DNA of 9,582 nucleotides, taken from Anaerolineae bacterium. Its GTDB lineage: Bacteria; Chloroflexota; Anaerolineae; Aggregatilineales; UBA2796. A program made the position numbers and the translations under genes. The stretch lies in the NCBI GenBank assembly GCA_020851855.1, contig JADZBY010000285.1, positions 1 through 9,582 on the forward strand. The letters are read 5' to 3'. The notes beneath the pieces were generated by a model that worked only from the letters and a program-made list of their open reading frames with translations, was not told the origin of the DNA and ran no database searches. This document shows, one piece after another, positions 5,994 to 9,582 of the stretch (its first letter is position 1; the number at the start of each line of letters is the position of its first letter).

Positions 5994-6836
5994 TTAGCGC
6001 GACGCCTCGATGACTTCGAGGGCCTTGAGCGCCAGGTGCAGGTTCAGCCGCACGTCGGCGTCTTCCAGGTCCAGGTGCGTGATCTCCGCGATACGGTTCA
6101 GCCGGTAGGCCAGCGTATTGCGGTGGATGCGTAGTTCTTTGGCCGTCAGCGCCGTATTGCCGTTGTTGGCGAAATACGTGCGCAGCGTGACCAGCAAGTC
6201 GCTATGCTGGCGCTCGTCATAGGCGACCAGATCGGCCAGCCAACTGTCGCAGAAGCGGCTCAGCTCGTTCGGGTTGCGCAGCGAGCGCAGCAGCGTGAAC
6301 AGGCTGGAATTGCCGAAGAACGTCGCGCACGGCGCTTTGCCCAGCTCGTCGTTGAGCCGCACGGCGTTTTCGGCCTCGCGGAACGATTGGCGCAGGGGTT
6401 CCATGCCGCGCGCCGGCCTGCCAACGCCGCCCTGAATCTCCACGCCGTGCAGACGCGCCGAGAGCTGCTTGCGGATCTCTTCCGTCTTGCGCTTCAGGCG
6501 CGTGGTCTGCTGCGGGTCTTCCACCGGGTGGAACAACACCGCCGCCTGCGTATCGTAAGGGAATACCGGCCCGCAGATGTTGCGCCGCGACGCTTCGGTG
6601 TGCAAGAAGGCGGCAAGCTGTGCGCTGGTGACAGGATTGCTGGCGTTGGCCGCTTCACGGACAGGCTTGTAGATGGCCACGGCATAATATTGCGAGGGCT
6701 GGAAGCCGTGGTGATCGAGCGTGCTGGCGTCGGGCATCTCGCCGTCCAGCCAGCGGTGAATCCAGTCGGTCCTGCCGCTGCGCAGAATGGCCATACGCGG
6801 CGTATTGAGGGTCGAGACAAGTTGCTGGTCTGTCAC
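5994..6836 (-). CDS. Short PucR/CdaR-type transcriptional regulator lacking an N-terminal sensor
   Basis: This 280-residue putative DNA-binding regulator has a PucR-type C-terminal helix-turn-helix at about 213-275, including LRIHRNTLAYRLNRIAEIT. Before it lies a region resembling the CdaR/PucR GGDEF-like domain (about 45-165, with SFREAENAVR at 151-160). The PucR domain found at the N-terminus of its neighbour is absent: the protein starts directly with MTDQQLVSTLNTPRM. The start is a GTG at 6836 with AAGGAG 7 nt upstream. The gene is on the same strand as the full-length paralog (7062-8699), with a 225-bp gap between them, and carries its own copy of the palindrome shared with that gene. 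A terminator follows at 5913-5964, so it is probably transcribed separately. The effector and target genes are unknown. Members of this family act in purine, proline or sugar-acid catabolism among others, so no pathway is assigned. Confidence 0.85.
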   Translation of the reverse strand: MTDQQLVSTLNTPRMAILRSGRTDWIHRWLDGEMPDASTLDHHGFQPSQYYAVAIYKPVREAANASNPVTSAQLAAFLHTEASRRNICGPVFPYDTQAAVLFHPVEDPQQTTRLKRKTEEIRKQLSARLHGVEIQGGVGRPARGMEPLRQSFREAENAVRLNDELGKAPCATFFGNSSLFTLLRSLRNPNELSRFCDSWLADLVAYDERQHSDLLVTLRTYFANNGNTALTAKELRIHRNTLAYRLNRIAEITHLDLEDADVRLNLHLALKALEVIEASR

Positions 6837-6843
6837 CGGGCAA

Positions 6844-6849
6844 CTCCTT
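6844..6849 (-). promoter_or_regulatory. Ribosome binding site supporting a GTG start
   Basis: AAGGAG on the minus strand is 7 nt upstream of the GTG at 6836. It is the best Shine-Dalgarno sequence in the window and justifies the non-ATG start over the internal ATG at codon 15. Confidence 0.75.
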
Positions 6850-6950
6850 CACTTCCTAGGGGTGGGCGGATGTGCTCCAATCGTCACAGATTTTACAGAT
6901 GGAGCCGCACAGGTGTCTTAGGCAAGGCAGATAAACTTCTGCGCCGTTCC

Positions 6951-6967
6951 TTGTGCGGTTTGCACAA
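6951..6967. promoter_or_regulatory. Palindromic operator candidate upstream of the short PucR-type gene
   Basis: TTGTGC-GGTTT-GCACAA is a perfect 6-bp inverted repeat around five bases, extendable by one pair to 6950-6968. It lies 114 bases upstream of the GTG at 6836. Its reverse complement matches the site at 8745-8761 in 16 of 17 bases. Sixteen bases after it on the minus strand is TTATCT (6934-6929), a weak -10-like sequence. It is probably bound by one or both PucR-type proteins, which is inference. The rest of the 225-bp gap (6837-7061) shows no gene. Confidence 0.6.
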
Positions 6968-7023
6968 GAATGCGTTGGCGATTGTGGTGGGAATGTTAAA
7001 GGCTTCGGCAAAGTGCCCGTAAG

Positions 7024-7057
7024 CGGCCCGGTCGCGCCGTCCTGGCGGGCTGGGCCG
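7024..7057 (-). terminator. Possible terminator of the full-length PucR-type gene
   Basis: CGGCCC (7024-7029) pairs with GGGCCG (7052-7057), and an inner stem pairs CGCC (7035-7038) with GGCG (7044-7047). It begins a few bases after the stop at 7062. There is no T-run on the minus strand, so at best it is a weak or factor-dependent terminator and read-through into 6836 is possible. Confidence 0.3.
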
Positions 7058-7061
7058 TCGC

Positions 7062-8699
7062 TCAGCCGCCGGAGTCGAGCAGGCGGTGAATCTTGAGGGA
7101 GAGGTGCACGGCGAGGCGCACGTCGGGCTGGTTCAGGTCCAACCCGGTGATCTCCGCGATGCGGTTCATGCGGTAAAAGAGCGTATTGCGGTGCACGCTC
7201 AACATGGCCGCCGTCTGGTTGTGGTTGCCGTGGCACTGGAAAAACGCCTCAAGCGTCTGGAGCAGGTCGGCGCGCTGGCGCTCTTCGTATTTCAGCAAAT
7301 TGCCGATCATTTTGTCGCGAAGCGCGCGAAAATCGTCGCGAAAATCGGGCCGGACCAGCAACGTGTAGATGTCCAGGTCGCCGGAATAGAGCGGCGCTTC
7401 GGACGCCAGGCGGCGCGCGATGTCGGCGGCCTTGTACGCCTCGCGGTACGATGCCTGCCAGTCCCAGATGCGCGTGGCCACCGGGCCGATGCCGATGGCG
7501 ATCTTTGCCTGACGGAACTCTTTGCGCGCCTCGCGCGTGATTTCTTCGGCAAACTCGCGCGCCGCCTGCACCAGATCGTCGGCGTCGCTGGTGAAGAACA
7601 GGCGCAGCTCGTTTTCGCGCAAATGCGAGAGCACCTGTTTCTCGCGGCCTGCCACCAGCCCGTTCACCAGCGTTTCCAGCCGCCGGTCGGACGGGCGTTT
7701 GTCGCCGTACCAGGTCATGACCAGCCCGACATGCGGCGCGCTCATGTCGTGGCCCCAGCGGTCGGCTTCGGCCTGGGCTTCTGCCTCGCTGAGCGTGCCC
7801 GCCATCAGGCTGCTCAGGAAATCGCCGCGCAGCTTTTTCTCGATCTCGCTGATGGCCTTGGCCCGCGCCATCTCCAACGCGCAGACCATCGCGCCCTGGT
7901 TGAGCACCAGGGTATCGACCTCGTCATAGGCGTGCTCGTGCGGCGCGATGAAGGACAGGTAACCGCGCCCGACGCCCTGGTTGATAATGGGCACCACCAG
8001 CCGCGCCAGTGACGTACTGGCCGCTTCGAAGCTCTGCTGCACGCCGGAGAGCGCCTGGGGAGCCAGTTTGTGCCGGTCCTGAAGCGATTCGGGCAGGTGG
8101 CGGCGCTCTTTCAGATAGTCCAGCACGCCTTCCCACACGCCGGTCAGTTCGGGCGACGCCGCCGAGTGCTTTACCCGCAGGTGCTTGTCTTGCACCACGA
8201 CGCCCTTGTTGATGTACTGGGCCAGCGTATGTGTGATGCGCTCTAGCCCGGCGTTTTCCGAGGCCAGCCGCACCAGTTGCCGCCCGATCTGCGCGTTGAG
8301 CCGCTCCAGGTGGTTCTGGCGGTTCAGGAGCAGATTGATGACCGAGCGCTCGACTTCGCGCGGGCGGCTGTCTTTGGGCAGGCTGAGCAGCGGCAGATGA
8401 AGCTGGTCGGCGGCGGCGGCGGTGACGGCATCGGCAGGGCCGGGAATAGCCACAGCGGCGGCTCCCGCGTCTGCGCAGTGCTGGAGAAAAACGCCCAAGT
8501 CGCCCTCGCCGGGGATGAGCACGACCAGCTCGCCGCCCTCAAGGTAGGGCAAGGCGTGCGGCTCGGCAGATACCGCCCAGCGCACGTTGCGGTCGGTCGC
8601 CTGCGCGCCTGCCACAACGGACGTATTCAGCGGCAGCGCGTGGCGGCAGACTTCCAGAAGGGTCAACACGGGAGTTTCGGTGAATGTCAACGCGAGCAC
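7062..8699 (-). CDS. PucR-family transcriptional regulator, full length
   Basis: This 545-residue putative regulator has the classic PucR layout. A PucR N-terminal domain (about 12-128) has the landmarks VLTLLEVC, DRNVRWAV, LEGGELVVLIPGE and LPLLSLPKD. A GAF-like central region spans about 135-280. A CdaR-type GGDEF-like domain (about 285-435) includes IGIGP and SYREAYKAADIARRL. A PucR-type helix-turn-helix (about 478-540) contains LSVHRNTLFYRMNRIAEITGL. Its C-terminal half is clearly homologous to the shorter neighbour at 5994-6836. The start is a GTG at 8699 with a weak AGG ribosome site 6 nt upstream. That start fits a promoter only about 25 nt further upstream, which overlaps a palindromic operator (8745-8761). 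Family members sense small metabolites and commonly control catabolic genes, but the ligand here cannot be inferred. Nearby genes are a flavoprotein upstream and the short regulator downstream. Regulation by its own product is plausible from the operator position. Confidence 0.88.
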   Translation of the reverse strand: MLALTFTETPVLTLLEVCRHALPLNTSVVAGAQATDRNVRWAVSAEPHALPYLEGGELVVLIPGEGDLGVFLQHCADAGAAAVAIPGPADAVTAAAADQLHLPLLSLPKDSRPREVERSVINLLLNRQNHLERLNAQIGRQLVRLASENAGLERITHTLAQYINKGVVVQDKHLRVKHSAASPELTGVWEGVLDYLKERRHLPESLQDRHKLAPQALSGVQQSFEAASTSLARLVVPIINQGVGRGYLSFIAPHEHAYDEVDTLVLNQGAMVCALEMARAKAISEIEKKLRGDFLSSLMAGTLSEAEAQAEADRWGHDMSAPHVGLVMTWYGDKRPSDRRLETLVNGLVAGREKQVLSHLRENELRLFFTSDADDLVQAAREFAEEITREARKEFRQAKIAIGIGPVATRIWDWQASYREAYKAADIARRLASEAPLYSGDLDIYTLLVRPDFRDDFRALRDKMIGNLLKYEERQRADLLQTLEAFFQCHGNHNQTAAMLSVHRNTLFYRMNRIAEITGLDLNQPDVRLAVHLSLKIHRLLDSGG

Positions 8700-8722
8700 T
8701 CACAACCTGAAGCATCGCCGTC

Positions 8723-8752
8723 ATCATAACGCGCTTTAGGCCAGTTGTGCAA
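8723..8752 (-). promoter_or_regulatory. Sigma-70-like promoter of the full-length PucR-type gene
   Basis: On the minus strand the -10 is TATGAT (8728-8723, five of six consensus bases). A weak -35, TTGCAC (8752-8747), lies 18 nt upstream. The expected transcript start is near 8716, giving a very short leader before the GTG at 8699. The -35 lies inside the palindrome at 8745-8761. Confidence 0.5.
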
Positions 8753-8761
8753 GCCGCACAA
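8745..8761. promoter_or_regulatory. Palindromic operator candidate overlapping the -35 of the PucR-type gene
   Basis: TTGTGC-AAGCC-GCACAA is a perfect 6-bp inverted repeat around five bases. It matches the reverse complement of 6951-6967 with one central difference. It covers the presumed -35 hexamer, which suits repression of the gene starting at 8699. It lies 45 bases upstream of the start codon. The 339-bp gap 8700-9038 contains this site, its promoter and the two repeats that follow, but no gene. Confidence 0.6.
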
Positions 8762-8775
8762 AGTGGAAGAGGACG

Positions 8776-8900
8776 CCTCACCCCCCGGCCCCCTCTCCAC
8801 GCCGGGTACAGCGTAGAGAGGGGGAGAATTGCCGTCTGGGCAGGAGTCGCCGGGTGGTTCCCCTCTCTATCGTACGCGATGGAGAGGGGTCAGGGGTGAG
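8776..8900. repeat. Inverted-repeat element, tandem copy 1 (copy C)
   Basis: The element begins CCTCACCCCCCGGCCCC and ends AGGGGTCAGGGGTGAG, so its ends are complementary. It holds two hairpins. The first is CCCCCTCTCCACGC (8789-8802) with its complement at 8811-8824, with one imperfect pair. The second is CCCCTCTCTATCG with its near-complement around a CGTACG centre. It is nearly identical to 8911-9037 and is related to 4115-4256. No open frame in it looks real. Confidence 0.75.
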
Positions 8901-8910
8901 ACCGGGCTTT

Positions 8911-9037
8911 CCTCAACCCCCCGGCCCCCTCTCCACGCCGGGTACAGCGTGGAGAGGGGGAGAATCGCCGTCTGGGCAGGCGTCGCCGGGTGGTTCCCCT
9001 CTCTATCGTACGCGATGGAGAGGGGTCAGGGGTGAGG
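8911..9037. repeat. Inverted-repeat element, tandem copy 2 (copy D)
   Basis: This is the second unit, offset 135 bases from the first. It differs from it by three substitutions and one extra A near the left end. The first hairpin (8925-8938 with 8947-8960) is perfect over 14 bp in this copy. The second spans 8996-9025. The right end, GTGAGG, stops one base before the stop codon of the flavoprotein gene at 9039, so the element forms the immediate 3' flank of that gene and may end its transcript. Confidence 0.75.
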
Positions 9038-9038
9038 C

Positions 9039-9582
9039 CTACTTCATCTCCCCCATTAGCCGCGCCGCCGCCTGACGTCCGATCTGCACCGCGTAGTTCG
9101 TGCCCCGGTCCCAGGGGTACACCTGACTCATGCTGGCCAGGTACAGCCCCGGAATCGGCGTGCGCAGGTCGGGGATGTTCTGCGAGTGATTGACGAAGGG
9201 GATGGGCTGCGCATACGGCGCGCGGAACACCCAGCGCCGGCGCACCCAGTCCGGCGAAAAGGCCGGGTTGACCCGCTTGAGCGCCCCACTGAATAGCTCG
9301 GCCAGCGTGTCCTCGTCCATGCTCATGTACGGATGGTCGGGCAGCACGTAGTCGCCGCAGTAGACGATGTGATCGCTCCCATAGTGCTCACGCGGCAGGT
9401 AATTCGTGTGCTCCACAAGCGCCAGAAACGGGAACTCGCTCTTTGACTTGTCGGGGCTGGCAGCGGGCAGGTTCAGCCAGTACGTGCCGTCGGTGAGCAA
9501 CTGCCGCTTGAGCGCGAGAATCAGGACCACAGCGCCCATGCTGCGCAGGTTGCGCAGTTTCGCCGCGTAATCCGGGTCGGCG
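9039..9582 (-). CDS. FAD-dependent amine-oxidase-type flavoprotein, C-terminal part (runs off right edge)
   Basis: The C-terminal 180 residues of a flavin-containing oxidoreductase are visible. The frame remains open to the edge (ADPDYAAKLRNLRS precedes an internal Met), so the start lies outside the window. The stop is a TAG at 9041-9039. The region AVVLILALKRQLL resembles the substrate-domain strand of the amine oxidase and protoporphyrinogen-oxidase-like superfamily. The end, PGLYLASMSQVYPWDRGTNY followed by AVQIGRQAAARLM, is the typical C-terminal segment that closes over FAD. The N-terminal GxGxxG nucleotide-binding motif is beyond the edge. The substrate is unknown: protoporphyrinogen, phytoene and sugar-nucleotide substrates all occur in related families. 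It probably forms its own unit, separated from the PucR-type gene by the tandem repeats. Confidence 0.75.
   Translation of the reverse strand, partial: ADPDYAAKLRNLRSMGAVVLILALKRQLLTDGTYWLNLPAASPDKSKSEFPFLALVEHTNYLPREHYGSDHIVYCGDYVLPDHPYMSMDEDTLAELFSGALKRVNPAFSPDWVRRRWVFRAPYAQPIPFVNHSQNIPDLRTPIPGLYLASMSQVYPWDRGTNYAVQIGRQAAARLMGEMK

Noticed and set aside
6204..8012. Plus-strand open frames (6204-7022 and 7086-8012) opposite the PucR-type genes
   Set aside because: They are shadow frames with no ribosome site or recognisable domain, and the minus-strand proteins are unambiguous.
8776..9037. CRISPR-like array
   Set aside because: There are only two units of about 125 bp with internal hairpins and no separate spacers, so this is a tandem repeat of an intergenic element.

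Overview
The window is GC-rich throughout and most likely comes from a member of the Chloroflexota, probably an Anaerolineae-like lineage. This is an inference from three things: exported proteins with Thr/Pro-rich linkers after the signal peptide, several PucR-type regulators, and intergenic repeats of the type CCTCACCCCC...GGGGGTGAGG. No rRNA or other taxonomic marker is present, so the assignment is tentative.

Layout from left to right. (1) The last 24 codons of an unidentified plus-strand gene end at 76 and are followed by two strong inverted repeats (97-220). (2) Two minus-strand genes encode exported beta-propeller proteins: 2735-3958 has one propeller domain and 234-2618 has two tandem copies of the same domain. 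They probably form one transcription unit read from 3958 towards 234. (3) A 396-bp divergent intergenic region carries a long inverted-repeat element (4115-4256). (4) A plus-strand aspartate kinase lies at 4355-5764. (5) A 229-bp gap holds small repeats and a good intrinsic terminator for the gene arriving from the right. (6) Two minus-strand PucR/CdaR-type regulators follow: a short one without an N-terminal sensor (5994-6836) and a full-length one (7062-8699). (7) A 339-bp intergenic region carries the promoter of the full-length regulator and two near-identical tandem copies of the 4.1-kb repeat family. (8) The C-terminal 180 residues of a minus-strand FAD-dependent amine-oxidase-type flavoprotein run off the right edge.

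How the parts relate. The most notable regulatory signal is a 17-bp palindrome, TTGTGC-N5-GCACAA, found once upstream of each PucR-type gene and nearly identical in both. At the full-length gene it overlaps the -35 region, and in both places it lies 16 nt upstream of a -10-like hexamer. This suggests the pair is auto- or cross-regulated. The most notable protein signal is the triplicated propeller domain, in which every copy has exactly two cysteines spaced C-x10-C, the only cysteines in these proteins. No direct functional link can be shown between the propellers, the aspartate kinase, the regulators and the flavoprotein. No RNA genes, CRISPR arrays or transposase genes were seen.
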